Positions 17,173 to 26,866 of a stretch of DNA of 44,503 nucleotides are shown in pieces. A program made the position numbers and the translations under genes. Each line of letters begins with the position of its first letter. Position 1 is the stretch's first letter. The notes beneath the pieces were generated by a model. That model was not told the origin of the DNA. It did no database searches and saw nothing but the letters and a program-made list of their open reading frames with translations. This DNA is from CAIXRL01 sp964619155 (lineage in GTDB: Bacteria; Eisenbacteria; RBG-16-71-46), in NCBI GenBank assembly GCA_964619155.1, contig CAZUEM010000010.1, forward strand, positions 1 to 44,503. Direction: 5' to 3'.

Positions 17173-17639
17173 TTCGCACCTCCGGTTCGGCCGGCGAGGG
17201 CGTCGAGGTGACGCTTGAACCGGCGGGCGGTGGACAGGTCGGCCAGGACGCAGAGCACGGTGTCGTCGCCGGCGACGGAACCGACGAGGCCTTCGAACTC
17301 GAGCAGGTCGATGGCCCGCGCGACGGCGCTGGCGTGGCCGGGCGGGGTCTTCACGACCGCGAGGTTCTGGGCGAGGCGGGTCTCGTTGACGAACACCTTG
17401 AGGTCGAGCATCTGCCGGTTGCGGTCGAAGGCCTCGACGGCGGGCGAGGGCAGCTCGTACCAGGCCTGCCCGCTGGCGGCGCGCTTGGCGACGCCGAGGC
17501 TGCGCAGGTCGCGCGACAGCGTGGCCTGGGTGACCTCGACGCCCGAGCGCGCGAGCGCGCCGGCCAGCTCCTCCTGGCTGGAGAAGCGGCGCTCCTCGAG
17601 GAGCCTGCTGATGAGCGTGAGGCGGTGCGAGCGGGACAT
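17169..17639 (-). CDS. argR: Arginine repressor
   Basis: 156 residues, the standard ArgR length. The N-terminal winged helix contains the recognition helix VTQATLSRDLRSLGV (36-50). The C-terminal hexamerisation domain carries TPPGHASAVARAID (98-111) and GSVAGDDTVLCVL (120-132), whose Asp pair D125/D126 binds arginine. The protein represses arginine synthesis genes when arginine is abundant. It is the first gene of the arg operon; tandem palindromes lie 26-57 bases upstream of its ATG, so it very likely controls itself and the whole operon. GGAGG sits six bases before the start codon. Confidence 0.95.
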   Translation of the reverse strand: MSRSHRLTLISRLLEERRFSSQEELAGALARSGVEVTQATLSRDLRSLGVAKRAASGQAWYELPSPAVEAFDRNRQMLDLKVFVNETRLAQNLAVVKTPPGHASAVARAIDLLEFEGLVGSVAGDDTVLCVLADLSTARRFKRHLDALAGRTGGAK

Positions 17640-17664
17640 GGCCGTCCTCCGGGGTGCGGCGTCT

Positions 17665-17696
17665 GCATAACTATGCGAGGCCGTGCATAAAATCAC
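17665..17696 (-). promoter_or_regulatory. Tandem ARG-box-like operator upstream of argR
   Basis: GCATAACTATGC (17665-17676) is a perfect inverted repeat apart from its two central bases. GTGCATAAAATCAC (17683-17696) is a second, less perfect palindrome with the same TGCATAA core. Their centres are about 19 bases apart, close to the two-turn spacing of paired ARG boxes bound by ArgR hexamers. They resemble the TGCATA-type boxes of high-GC bacteria more than the E. coli consensus. They are the only AT-rich stretch between argR and the upstream gene, so they probably overlap the operon promoter. Confidence 0.7.
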
Positions 17697-17815
17697 GGCG
17701 GCGGCGGCGGGCGCAAGGGGTATTTCGGGGGGCGCTGCCGGGGCCTGCGGTCGCGCGCGCTGCTCTTCGCGGGGCCGTCGAACGAAACCCCGTCGACGCC
17801 CGCCCGGAAAACACC

Positions 17816-17847
17816 GCGGGCCGCGCCCCGTGAGAGGCGCGGCCCGC
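17816..17847 (-). terminator. Terminator after the BNR-like/PPC secreted protein gene
   Basis: A perfect 12-bp stem GCGGGCCGCGCC / GGCGCGGCCCGC closes an 8-base loop. On the minus strand it is followed by GGTGTTTTCC, a short U-run. It begins 24 bases after the stop at 17871 and separates that gene from the arg operon promoter. Confidence 0.65.
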
Positions 17848-17870
17848 CGCGTACTGCGTGATGCGAAGCG

Positions 17871-20564
17871 CTACCGCGTCATCACCATCCGCTGGCTGAG
17901 CGAGCGGCCCGCGAACTCGAGGCGCACGAAGTACGCGCCCGCGCGGACCGGCGTGCCGCCGGAATCGCGGCCGTCCCACTCGACCGACTGGGCGCCCGAA
18001 GCGCGCTCGCCGTCCACCAGCGTGCGCACGCGGGCGCCCGCCAGGTCGTACACGCTCAGCTTCACGCGGCCCGCGTTCGGCAGCGAGAACGCGATCCGGG
18101 CGCGGCCGTGCGACGGGTTCGGCCAGGCCGGCGCGAGCGCCAGCCCGCTCAGGTGGTCGCCCACGCCCAGCTGGCCGCCGGTGACCGTCACGTCGAAGCA
18201 GCACTCGCCGACCACCACGCCGCCCGGCGTCGTCAGCGTCACGCAGACCGTGTTGGCGCCCGCCGCCGCCGAGTCCGGCACCGCGAAGCCGACCGGGTAG
18301 AACACGCTGCTCTCGGCCGGGATGTTCACGCTCGACGGGGCGCTGATCGGCCAGCCGCGCGCGTTGCTGATCGAGACGCCGTACGCGCCGTCGAAGAGCG
18401 GGTTGTGGTTCTCGAACGTCCAGCCCGCGCTCACCGCCGCGCCCGCGTCCACCGTGGTGTCGCCCTGGCAGACGCTGAGCGCGCTCGTCGTGAGCACCGC
18501 GGCCGTGAACACGTCCACGCTCGGGTTCGCGGCGCGGCCGTCCGACCAGGTCGGGTGGATGCGCGTCGTGCTGGCGGCGATGTGGCTGTAGTCGCCCTGG
18601 TTCGGCGCGATGTTCACGGGCGCCGTCGTGAAGTTGCTCTGCGCGCTCGTGAAGCGCTGGTTCACCCCCCACGTCACGCCGCCGTTGGTCGAGCGCGACA
18701 TGTACATGTGCGCGCGCGAGCCGTAGGTGTCGTCGCGGTGGTCGAACCAGATGCCGTACGGCAGGCCGTCGCCGCCGACGCCGACCTCGGGCAGCCAGTT
18801 GTCGTAGCCCACCGCGTCGGTGTTCATCATCGCCGGCGTGGACCAGGCCGTGCCGTTGTCCGAGTACGTCGTGAACGCGTCGCGCTGGTCGCGGCCGCGC
18901 TCGGTGGCGCGCACGCCGTAGGCCGTGCGGATGCGGTAGTTCATCGTCCGCCGAGAGATCGCCGCCATGCGCACGAAGTACGTGCCGGTCACCGGCGCCG
19001 TGTAGACGAACACCGCACTCGTCTGGCTCGAGTTGCTGTCCGCCTTGGCGGTGTAGCACAGGCGCTGCGCGCCGTCGGGATTCGGGGCGAACATCCGCAA
19101 CGTGAACGCACGCCCGGCCGTGAACGAGTCCGCCCAAGCCAGGAACTTGTCGCCCGCGTTGAGCACGACCGAGAAGTAGTCGTTGTCGGTGGTGCTCGCG
19201 GTCGTCTGCAGCGTGCCGCGGATGGTCTGGCCGACCGTGAACAGGTTCGCCGTGCCCGTCGTGCTGTTGGTCGCGTTGTTCGTCGGCGTGTCGGTCTCGA
19301 TCCGGAACGTCGTCGTCGTGAAGTTGTCGTTCAGCCAGTCCCACGACTCGTTCCACGACACGTACACGCGGCCGCGGTTCGTGCCCGTCGTGCGGTCCAC
19401 CGCGATCGAGGGGAACGACAGGCCGCGCTCGCGGTTGAACGCCGGGGCGCCGGTCGTGAAGTTCGAGATGAACGGGCTGGCGATCACCTCAGGCGTGTAC
19501 GAGACGCCGAAGTCCGTGGACTTGCGGATCTTCATGTAGTCGTTGTCGTCCACCTGCCCGATCGCGTACCAGACGACGTAGACCTCGCCGTTCGGGCCGA
19601 TCGCCGGGCGCGAGCCCTGCACGTAGCCGTTGTCGCCCGCGCTCGAGAGCATGACGCCCGCCGACCAGGTGCGGCCGCCGTTCGTCGAGCGGTACACGTC
19701 GATCTGGTCGCCCGACACGGTGAACGTCGTGTTCGTCACGTACAGGTTGCCGCTCAGCGAGTCGGCCGCCATCCACTGCTTGTCGAGGAAGAAGCTCGCG
19801 TTCGAGGCGATGCGCACGACGAACACGCTGTCGAACGTGAACACGCCGGCGGCGAAGCGGCCGCGCGCGACGCCGATCGCGTTGTTCGAGGCGTCCGGGT
19901 TGGCGAGGCCGCAGTACCAGAACTCGCCGGTCTTCTCGTTGACCGTCACGACCGGGTCGCTCGTCCACTCCCAGTTCGGGTAGGCGGGCGGATGCGGCAC
20001 GTCGCCGCCGTCGGTGAATGTCAGGCCGCCGTTGCTCGACCAGGCGTAGCCCTGCGTGTCGCCGCCGGTCACGAAGCCCTGGCCGTCGTTCCAGGCGACC
20101 AGGATGTTGTCGCCGAGCACGCCGATCGCTTCCTCGCACTGCCCGGCGCTGGCGTTGTCGCCGGCCGGGTTGTTCGCGCGGACGTTGAACGGGATGGACG
20201 AGGTCGCGCCGATCGCCGCGGGCTCGGCCGCGCGGTCGGGCCCGGCGACCGGCAGGTTCGCTTCCTCGCTGTACGGCCGGCGGGCGCGCACGCCCTTCGC
20301 CAGCTCGCGCTTCGCGGCCTTGTCGCCGCGCGCGGCGCGCCGGACCAGGTCGGCGTGCGCCTTGCCCTGCGCGAGCTTCACGCGCGACTTCTGGAGGAGC
20401 ATCTGCTGGTGCAGCTTCTTGAACTCGGCCCGCTGCTCGGCGAGCGTCGGGTCCTTCGGCAGCGAGGGGTCCTGGGCGCGCGCGGGAGCGGGAGCGGACA
20501 GGGCGAAGGCGAGGAGCGCGGCGGGGAGGAACCGGCCGGCCGCGAGGGCGAGGCTGCGCAGCAT
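17871..20564 (-). CDS. Secreted BNR-like repeat protein with PPC domain and FlgD-Ig tail (paralog A)
   Basis: 897 residues. A signal peptide (RSLALAAGRFLPAALLAFAL..., ending ARAQ) is followed by a strongly basic helical segment (about 30-95). Residues 110-460 and 580-720 contain sialidase-like blade motifs such as SSNGGLTFTDGG, STNGGRTWSAG and STNGGVTWG. A pre-peptidase C-terminal-like beta domain lies between them at about 460-580 (DNDYFSVVLNAGDKFLAWAD). An Ig-like domain and a C-terminal FlgD-Ig sorting domain follow (AWPNPSHGRARI, YDLAGARVRTL, AGAYFVRL). No catalytic sialidase residues were recognised. It shares domain order and long identical stretches with the gene at 24133-26736. Start ATG 20564 has GGAG nine bases upstream. 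Confidence 0.82.
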   Translation of the reverse strand: MLRSLALAAGRFLPAALLAFALSAPAPARAQDPSLPKDPTLAEQRAEFKKLHQQMLLQKSRVKLAQGKAHADLVRRAARGDKAAKRELAKGVRARRPYSEEANLPVAGPDRAAEPAAIGATSSIPFNVRANNPAGDNASAGQCEEAIGVLGDNILVAWNDGQGFVTGGDTQGYAWSSNGGLTFTDGGDVPHPPAYPNWEWTSDPVVTVNEKTGEFWYCGLANPDASNNAIGVARGRFAAGVFTFDSVFVVRIASNASFFLDKQWMAADSLSGNLYVTNTTFTVSGDQIDVYRSTNGGRTWSAGVMLSSAGDNGYVQGSRPAIGPNGEVYVVWYAIGQVDDNDYMKIRKSTDFGVSYTPEVIASPFISNFTTGAPAFNRERGLSFPSIAVDRTTGTNRGRVYVSWNESWDWLNDNFTTTTFRIETDTPTNNATNSTTGTANLFTVGQTIRGTLQTTASTTDNDYFSVVLNAGDKFLAWADSFTAGRAFTLRMFAPNPDGAQRLCYTAKADSNSSQTSAVFVYTAPVTGTYFVRMAAISRRTMNYRIRTAYGVRATERGRDQRDAFTTYSDNGTAWSTPAMMNTDAVGYDNWLPEVGVGGDGLPYGIWFDHRDDTYGSRAHMYMSRSTNGGVTWGVNQRFTSAQSNFTTAPVNIAPNQGDYSHIAASTTRIHPTWSDGRAANPSVDVFTAAVLTTSALSVCQGDTTVDAGAAVSAGWTFENHNPLFDGAYGVSISNARGWPISAPSSVNIPAESSVFYPVGFAVPDSAAAGANTVCVTLTTPGGVVVGECCFDVTVTGGQLGVGDHLSGLALAPAWPNPSHGRARIAFSLPNAGRVKLSVYDLAGARVRTLVDGERASGAQSVEWDGRDSGGTPVRAGAYFVRLEFAGRSLSQRMVMTR

Positions 20565-20775
20565 GGATGCTGTCTCCGGGTTCTGGACCTGGGTCCGGTA
20601 ACGAGGCTTGCCGCGGGAGAAGACCTGCAAACAGGACGCCACCCGGGATGGACCTGCGGGGCACCAACGATAGCGGCCCCTCGCGTGCGACGGAACGAAT
20701 TTCTTCCCTGAAAGTCGTGCGGATCGCACGCCCCGGTGATGCGTCCGCGCATCGCCGCCAGCCCCACAAGCCGAA

Positions 20776-20807
20776 GGGGCCCTGCCGTGTAGCGGCGGCA
20801 GGGCCCC
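20776..20807 (-). terminator. Terminator after the metzincin gene
   Basis: A 12-bp stem GGGGCCCTGCCG / CGGCAGGGCCCC around an 8-base loop, 23 bases downstream of the metzincin stop. On the minus strand it is followed by TTCGGCTT, a weak U-rich tail. Confidence 0.6.
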
Positions 20808-20830
20808 CCGGGACTCGCGCTTCGGCGCAA

Positions 20831-23800
20831 CTACTCCAGCACCGCGACCTTCCTCGACCGGACCTCGCCCGCGCCCGCTCCCGAGAGCCGGACGAGGTAG
20901 ACCCCCGGCCGCAGGGCCTCGCCGCGGAGCGGCACGGTGTGGACGCCGGGGCCGTAGGCCGCGAGCGGCACCTCGGCGACTCGGCGGCCGGCCAGGTCCA
21001 GCAGCTCGAGCTTCGCGCCGCGGCCGCCCGCGGGCAGCGCGAGCGAAACCGAGAACGCGCCGCGCGAGGGGTTGGGCCACGCGCCGAGCAGCGCGAGCCG
21101 CGTCGCCGCGGGGCGTGCGTCGAGCACCGAGGCCGGGAAGATCGCGACGTCGGCCGCGCTCGCGGCGCCCGCCCAGTCGCGCGCGGAGTCCACGACGCGC
21201 AGCCGCCCCTGCGAGGTCGCGGGCGGCGTCGGCGTCCAGGTGAACGACGTGCCCGAGAGCTGGCGCGCGATCGTCGTCCACGTCATGCCGCCGTCGCGCG
21301 AGACCTGCAGGTCCACGTGCGTCACGCCCGCGCCCTTCGTCCACGTGATCGTGCGGTTCACGCCCTCGATCAGCGAGTCGGCGCCCGCCGGGTCGGTGAG
21401 CGCGATCTCGAGCGACAGCGCGCTGCCGCAGCCCGCCACGAACGGCGTCACGGTGTTCGCGCCGCGGTTCGCGATCGCGAGGTCGTAGCCGCCGTCCTCG
21501 TTCCAGTCGCCGAGCGCCATCGCGTAAGGGTTCGTGCCCATGACCCAGGTGAGCGCGGTGTTGAAGGTGCCGTTCCCCTTGCCGGTCAGGATGCTCAGCG
21601 TCTTCGTGGCGTTGTTGTTGACGAACGCGACGTCGGGGATGCCGTCGGCGTTCCAGTCGCCGACGCGCGGCGAGCGCGCGTTCGAGCCCACGCTCACCGA
21701 GGTGGCCGAGGCCGGGAACGTGCCGCTGCCCACGCCGCCCGAACCGTTGCCGAGCAGCATGCCGGCGCCGCCCACGGTCGAGTACACCGCGAACAGGTCG
21801 GTGATGCCGTCCAGGTTGAAGTCGCCCGTGATCAGCTCGTACGCGTTGGCGCTGGCGTTGTGCTGGGTGGGCGTCATGAACGTGCCGTTGCCGACGCCTC
21901 CCGTGCCCTGCCCGCGCAGCACGCGCAGCCAGGTGGTCGTGGTCACGGCGAGGTCCCAGATGCCGTTCTCGTCGAAGTCGCCGACCACGACGGCGCGCGT
22001 CGGCGAGCCGAACGAGACCAGCACCGGCGCGGCCCATGTGCCGTCGGGCACGCCGCCCGTCCCGTTGCCGAAGAGCAGCACGACGCCGGTCGCGTGCCCG
22101 GCGACGACGAAGTCGGGGATGCCGTCCTCGTCGAAGTCGGCGGTCGCGACGCCCGTGGGGACGAACCCGAGCGGCACGCGCGTGCCCGCGCCGAACGTGC
22201 CGTCGGGCACGCCGGCGGCGCCGCCGCCCGGCCAGATCCAGAGCGCGCTGTCGCCTGCGGCGCCCGCGACCAGGTCGGGCAGGCCGTCGTTTCCGGCGTC
22301 GGCGACGATCAGGCACTGCACGTTCGCGGGCGTGCTCACCACGGTGGCGGCCGCGCCGAACGTGCCGTCGCCCACGCCGAGCGCGCCGTTCCCCGCGAGC
22401 AGCGAGATCGTGTTGCCGGTCTGGTTCGCGACCGCGAGGTCGGCGATGCCGTCGCCGGTGAAGTCGGCGGTCACGACCGCCGCCGGGGCCGTCCCGACGG
22501 GCAGCTCGGCCGCGACGGAAGCCGTGCACAGGTCGAGCTTCACCTCGGCGCCGAAGTAGGAGGTGTCCGAGGCCGTGTAGGCGCGCACCTTGTAGTGCCA
22601 GAGCCCGAGCCCGCCGTCGTCGAAGAAGAGGTCGCCCGTCACGCCGGCGATCGCCGGCTTCGGGTCGAGCTGGAAGCGGCTGCGGTAGACGACGTAGCCG
22701 AGCACGCCGGGCGACCCGCCCGCCTGCCACGAGACGCGCGCGCCGCTCGGGATGGTCGCGATCGAGACGTTGCGCGGCGGCGCGACCGCCGGGGCGTAGT
22801 CGCACGGCGCCGCGTCCACGGCCGCGCGCATGCGCTCGACGCAGACCGGGTGGAAATCCATGCGCAGGTTCACGGCCACGCCGCCCGTCAGCAGGTGGCA
22901 GTAGCTCATGATCGTGCCCTTGTCGGGCGGCAGCCGGTCGCTGACCGGGTGGCAGCCGCCCTCGGACGCCTGGCAGGAGTCGAGCGTGGCGGTCGCGGGC
23001 GAGATGTAGCCCTGCGCCGCCCAGTTGCAGCTGTGCGTGTGCCACGAGGCGAAGTTGTGGCCGAGTTCGTGCGCGACCACGTTGGCGTCCCAGGTCGCGG
23101 CGTTGGTCGGGTAGGCGTACGCGCAGTCGATGGCGCTCACGCCGTAGCCCGAGCCGCCCGAGACGCTCGCGCACAGCACGTTGAGGTAGGCGATGCCGCC
23201 GCCCAGGTCGCGGCCCGAGAGCAGGTGCGCGAGCGCGCGCGGCACGCCCTGGCGGTTGGCGTTCCACCAGCTGCGGAACTCGGGGAGCTGGCCGCCGGTG
23301 GTGGGCTGCGTGTACGGGTCGGTCGTGGACCAGAAGTTGAGGTAGCCGACGTTGAGCGTGACGTCGAGGTCCTTCTCGTAGTTGAGCGACACGGTCGCGA
23401 GCAGCGTGGTGACGTACGCCGTCGCCGCCGTGACGTTGCCGCCGAACTTGGCCCACACGAGGTCGCTGTCGCAGTCCACCGCGATGGTGAACACGCGCCG
23501 GGGGGCGTCGAGCAGCGCGCGGTTGGGCGTGGCCCGCCCGCGCAGCTCGCCGCCGCGCTCGAGCTCGGCCTCCATCGCGCCCTCGACGCCGCACTCCCAC
23601 GCCTTCGCGGGCGTCTCGAGCGCCGATTCGTCGGCGAGCGCGTGCAGCGGCGGCTCGGCCCCCCCGACCGGCGCCGTCGCGGGCATGAGCAGCAGCCGGC
23701 GGTCGTCGCGGAACACCGAGGCGTGCACCGCCTCGGGGGTGAGCGTCACGACCGCCCACGCGCGCTCGTCCCCGGGGACGCGGCCGCGGAAGACCGCGAC

Positions 23801-24127
23801 GTCCGGGACGAGCGCGCGCTCGCCACCGACCTCGGTGACGGTCACGCGGGCGCCGGGCGCGAACAGCTCGCGGCGCTCGAGCATCAGCTCGAGCGACGAG
23901 CCGTCGGCGAGCGGCAGGGCGATCGTGCCGCCTTCGGCCGCGCGCAGCTCTTCGAGCGCGGCGCGGTCCACCGCGAGCAGCGCGGTGCGCGGGCGCACCG
24001 ACAGCGCGGCCGTGCGGCCGGCGCCGGGGGCGACTCGGGTCAGCAGCTCGCGGGCGTCCGCGGCCGGAGCGGTCGAAAGGAGAAGGGCGGGAAGCAGGAG
24101 CAGGACGAACGTCCGGGGGGAACGCAT
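20831..24127 (-). CDS. Secreted metzincin metalloprotease (reprolysin-like) with FG-GAP repeats and FlgD-Ig tail
   Basis: 1098 residues. A signal peptide ends near ADA (residue 25). A prodomain-like region precedes the catalytic domain (about 210-430), which has the zinc motif HELGHNFASWH (353-363) and the Met-turn GTIMSYC (404-410); this HExxHxxGxxH-like arrangement with Met-turn defines metzincins, here closest to the adamalysin/reprolysin type. A fibronectin-III-like module follows at about 440-510. Then come five or more FG-GAP/VCBS repeats (GDFDENGIWDLAV, GDFNLDGITDLFA, GDWNADGIPDVAF), each separated by a GNGTGGVPDGTF-type loop. A C-terminal FlgD-Ig domain (AWPNPSRGAF, LDLAGRRVAEV, GVYLVRL) closes the protein. 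ATG 24127 is five bases after the upstream stop, so the two genes are co-transcribed. Confidence 0.88.
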   Translation of the reverse strand: MRSPRTFVLLLLPALLLSTAPAADARELLTRVAPGAGRTAALSVRPRTALLAVDRAALEELRAAEGGTIALPLADGSSLELMLERRELFAPGARVTVTEVGGERALVPDVAVFRGRVPGDERAWAVVTLTPEAVHASVFRDDRRLLLMPATAPVGGAEPPLHALADESALETPAKAWECGVEGAMEAELERGGELRGRATPNRALLDAPRRVFTIAVDCDSDLVWAKFGGNVTAATAYVTTLLATVSLNYEKDLDVTLNVGYLNFWSTTDPYTQPTTGGQLPEFRSWWNANRQGVPRALAHLLSGRDLGGGIAYLNVLCASVSGGSGYGVSAIDCAYAYPTNAATWDANVVAHELGHNFASWHTHSCNWAAQGYISPATATLDSCQASEGGCHPVSDRLPPDKGTIMSYCHLLTGGVAVNLRMDFHPVCVERMRAAVDAAPCDYAPAVAPPRNVSIATIPSGARVSWQAGGSPGVLGYVVYRSRFQLDPKPAIAGVTGDLFFDDGGLGLWHYKVRAYTASDTSYFGAEVKLDLCTASVAAELPVGTAPAAVVTADFTGDGIADLAVANQTGNTISLLAGNGALGVGDGTFGAAATVVSTPANVQCLIVADAGNDGLPDLVAGAAGDSALWIWPGGGAAGVPDGTFGAGTRVPLGFVPTGVATADFDEDGIPDFVVAGHATGVVLLFGNGTGGVPDGTWAAPVLVSFGSPTRAVVVGDFDENGIWDLAVTTTTWLRVLRGQGTGGVGNGTFMTPTQHNASANAYELITGDFNLDGITDLFAVYSTVGGAGMLLGNGSGGVGSGTFPASATSVSVGSNARSPRVGDWNADGIPDVAFVNNNATKTLSILTGKGNGTFNTALTWVMGTNPYAMALGDWNEDGGYDLAIANRGANTVTPFVAGCGSALSLEIALTDPAGADSLIEGVNRTITWTKGAGVTHVDLQVSRDGGMTWTTIARQLSGTSFTWTPTPPATSQGRLRVVDSARDWAGAASAADVAIFPASVLDARPAATRLALLGAWPNPSRGAFSVSLALPAGGRGAKLELLDLAGRRVAEVPLAAYGPGVHTVPLRGEALRPGVYLVRLSGAGAGEVRSRKVAVLE

Positions 24128-24132
24128 GCAGC

Positions 24133-26736
24133 TCACCTCACGATGCTGACCCTCGACGTGGACGACTGCCCACGCTGGGTGAGACGGACCAGGTAGACGC
24201 CCGAGCGGGCGGAAGGCCACAACGGGAACGGAACGACGTGCGAGGCGGCGGCGAGACCCTCGAGGCGGCGCGATTCGACGAGCCGCCCGGTGAGGTCGAA
24301 CACCTCCACCTCGGCGTTTTCGGCGTACGGAAGCGTGAACGACAGCGTCGCGGAGGCGCCGTCGGTGGGGTTCGGCTGCACGCCGCGCAGCGCCAGCGCG
24401 AGGCCCGAGGGCACGAGCACGGTGACTTCGCCGCGGAACACCTCGGCCCCGCCTTCGAGCGCCCCGAGCCGGTAGGTGTACGTGGTGCCGGGCTCGACGG
24501 CGGTGTCCGTCCAGGTCACCCGGCCCGCGCCGTCGGCGTCGAGCGAATCGAGCACGGTCCACGCGTTCGCGCCCGCGATCGTGCGCTGGAGCGCGGCGCG
24601 GTAGCCGGCCGCCGGGCTCGCCAGCCACTCGAGCCGCACCTCGCCCGGCGCCGCGGTGGCCGAGACCAGCGTGACCGACCGCGACGCGACGGCCGTGGGC
24701 CACACCGAGACGTACGTGTCGGGCGTGCCGCCGCGCGCGTCGGACCAGCACACGGCGAGCTTCGTGTCCGTGGCGTGCAGCGCGAGGTAGTCGCCCTGGT
24801 TGGGCGCGATGTACGAGTTGCAGGCCGTCCAGTTGGAGAGCGTGTCGCTCGCCGCGCCGAGCTGCGCCCAGGTCGCGCCGCCGTCGTCGGAGCGCGCCAG
24901 GTAGACGTGCGACTCGCCGCCGCTCGCCGCGGCGGGCCCGTCGCGCCAGTCGTACCAGGCGCACCACACGCGGCCGTCGGGCCCCACCGTCACCTCGGGC
25001 AGCCAGCCGTCGTGCCCGACGGGCGCCGTGTCCACGCGCACCGGCGTGCTCCAGGCGGCGCCGTCGTTGTCGGACCACGACACGAACACGTCGCGCTGGT
25101 CCGAGCCGCGCTCGGCGCCCTTCGCGGCGAGGCCCGTGCGCAGGCGGTAGCCGCCGGTGCCCGCCTGCGAGGCGACGCGCAGCGTGTACGTGCCGCTCGC
25201 GGGCGCGGTCCAGATCCAGCCGGGCGCGTAGCCGGCCGCCACGTCGGAGCCCGCCGCGGTGGTCCACGCGAGGCGCGTCACGCCGTCGGCCGCGAACATG
25301 CGCAGCGACAGCGTCGCGGTCGAGGCCGACGAGTCGGCGAACACCATGAACGTCTGGCCCGCGGCGAGCGTGACGCGGAAGTGGTCGAAGTCGCCCGAGC
25401 TGGCGAGCGCGCCGCGCACGAGCTGGCCCGCGGTGATCGGCGTGCCCGTCGCGGCCGTCTCGTTGGGCTCGACCTCGGACTTCGCGCCGCCCGTGCCGGC
25501 GTTCGCGGTGTCGTCGTACCAGTTCAGGCACTCGCCCCACGACAGGTAGAGCCGCCCGGCGTGCGGCCCGGCGCCGCGGTCCACCGCGATCGAGGGGAAG
25601 TTCGGGATCGGGCTGTCGCGGTTGAAGCCCGGCGCGCCCGTGCCCCAGTTCGAGAAGAACGAGACGGCGTTGGTGGGCGTCGTGAACGAGGCGCCGCCGT
25701 TCGTGGAGCGGCAGACGCGCAGGTAGTCCACGTCCACGAGGCCGATGGCGTAGTAGGTCACGTACACCGTGCCGCCCGGCCCGACGATGGGCCGCGAGCC
25801 CTGCACGTAGCCGTCCTCACCCGTCTCCGAGACGCGCAGCGGCGAGGACCAGGTGGTGAGCGCGCTGTCGGCGTTCTGGATCTCGATGCGGTCGAGCCCG
25901 GCGGTGAAGTTCGTGTAGGTCAGGTAGACCTTGCCGTTCGCCGGGTCGAGCGCGATCCACTCCTTGTCGAGGAACGCCGTGGCGTACCCGGCCGTGCGCG
26001 CGGCGGAGCGGCTCGTCCAGGTGAAGCTCGCGCCCGAGAAGCGGCCCTTGAGGACGCCGACGCCGTTGACCGCGTTGTTCGCGTCGCCGAGGCCCGCGTA
26101 GTAGAAGGCGCCCGTGTTCGGGTTGACGATCACGACCGGGTCGCTCGTCCACTTCCAGCCCGCGGGCGTCGCGGGCACGGGCAGCGTGCCCTGGTCGGTC
26201 CACGTCTCGCCGCCGTCGGTCGAGGTCGCCCAGCCCTGCGTCTGGCCCGTCGCGTCGCGGAAGCCCTTGCTGTCGTTCCAGGCCGCCACCATGTAATCGC
26301 CCCAGGCGGCGATCGAGGTCTCGCACTGGCCCTCGCCCGCGAAGTCGTCGGCCGGGTCGTTGACGCGCACGTTCGGCGCGGGCGGCGCGCTCGCGGCGAG
26401 CGGGGCGGCGCCCTCGCGGAGGGCGGCCGTCGCGGCGAGGCGCCCGGTGCGGGCGTCCTCGTCGGGCGCGATCACCGTCCAGCGGCTGCCCTGCTCGCGG
26501 AGGGCGGAGAGGCCGCGCTTCTTCATCAGGCGCGCCTGCTCGCGCAGCGACCGGTGCCGCTTCTTCAGCCCGCCCAGCTTCTTCATGGGCTTGCGGCGGA
26601 GCTGTTCGACCTGCAGGCGCTTCAGGGGCGAGACCGACTCGAGGCCCGCCGGGGCGGCCCCGGCGCCGGTCGCGAGAACGGCGAGCGCGAGCGCGGCGGC
26701 GGCGAGACGCGCGAGAGGTCGGGAAAGCCGGAGCAT
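24133..26736 (-). CDS. Secreted BNR-like repeat protein with PPC domain and FlgD-Ig tail (paralog B)
   Basis: 867 residues. A signal peptide (LARLAAAALALAVLATGAGA) is followed by a very basic helical stretch (LKRLQVEQLRRKPMKKLGG...). The beta-propeller-like part has STDGGETWTDQG, STNGGASFTTP and SDDGGATWAQLG. An SEVEPNETAATGTPI motif introduces a PPC domain (about 455-560). It ends with a fibronectin-III-like module and a FlgD-Ig domain (VQPNPTDGASA, FDLTGRLVESR, GVYLVRL). Blocks such as QGWATSTDGG, WKWTSDPVV, EDGYVQGSRPIVGP and FPSIAVDR correspond closely to paralog A, pointing to duplication. It is the first gene of a unit with the metzincin, five bases away. Molecular function unknown; surface binding is an inference. 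Confidence 0.82.
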   Translation of the reverse strand: MLRLSRPLARLAAAALALAVLATGAGAAPAGLESVSPLKRLQVEQLRRKPMKKLGGLKKRHRSLREQARLMKKRGLSALREQGSRWTVIAPDEDARTGRLAATAALREGAAPLAASAPPAPNVRVNDPADDFAGEGQCETSIAAWGDYMVAAWNDSKGFRDATGQTQGWATSTDGGETWTDQGTLPVPATPAGWKWTSDPVVIVNPNTGAFYYAGLGDANNAVNGVGVLKGRFSGASFTWTSRSAARTAGYATAFLDKEWIALDPANGKVYLTYTNFTAGLDRIEIQNADSALTTWSSPLRVSETGEDGYVQGSRPIVGPGGTVYVTYYAIGLVDVDYLRVCRSTNGGASFTTPTNAVSFFSNWGTGAPGFNRDSPIPNFPSIAVDRGAGPHAGRLYLSWGECLNWYDDTANAGTGGAKSEVEPNETAATGTPITAGQLVRGALASSGDFDHFRVTLAAGQTFMVFADSSASTATLSLRMFAADGVTRLAWTTAAGSDVAAGYAPGWIWTAPASGTYTLRVASQAGTGGYRLRTGLAAKGAERGSDQRDVFVSWSDNDGAAWSTPVRVDTAPVGHDGWLPEVTVGPDGRVWCAWYDWRDGPAAASGGESHVYLARSDDGGATWAQLGAASDTLSNWTACNSYIAPNQGDYLALHATDTKLAVCWSDARGGTPDTYVSVWPTAVASRSVTLVSATAAPGEVRLEWLASPAAGYRAALQRTIAGANAWTVLDSLDADGAGRVTWTDTAVEPGTTYTYRLGALEGGAEVFRGEVTVLVPSGLALALRGVQPNPTDGASATLSFTLPYAENAEVEVFDLTGRLVESRRLEGLAAASHVVPFPLWPSARSGVYLVRLTQRGQSSTSRVSIVR

Positions 26737-26866
26737 GCGGAGTCCTTTCGGTGCGTCCCCACGGGGCGCCGCGATGTTCCCGGGGCCGGCAGCCGCGGAC
26801 CGGGTCGGTGGATGGGCGCCGAAAGTCTAGCCTCCGGCGGGGATGGGAGGCCAGCGAAGCGGGCGA

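Noticed and set aside
17871..23759. Single minus-strand frame of 1962 codons spanning the metzincin region and paralog A
   Set aside because: Upstream of the ATG at 20564 it is an out-of-frame shadow of the metzincin gene; a terminator, ribosome site and signal peptide define the true start at 20564.
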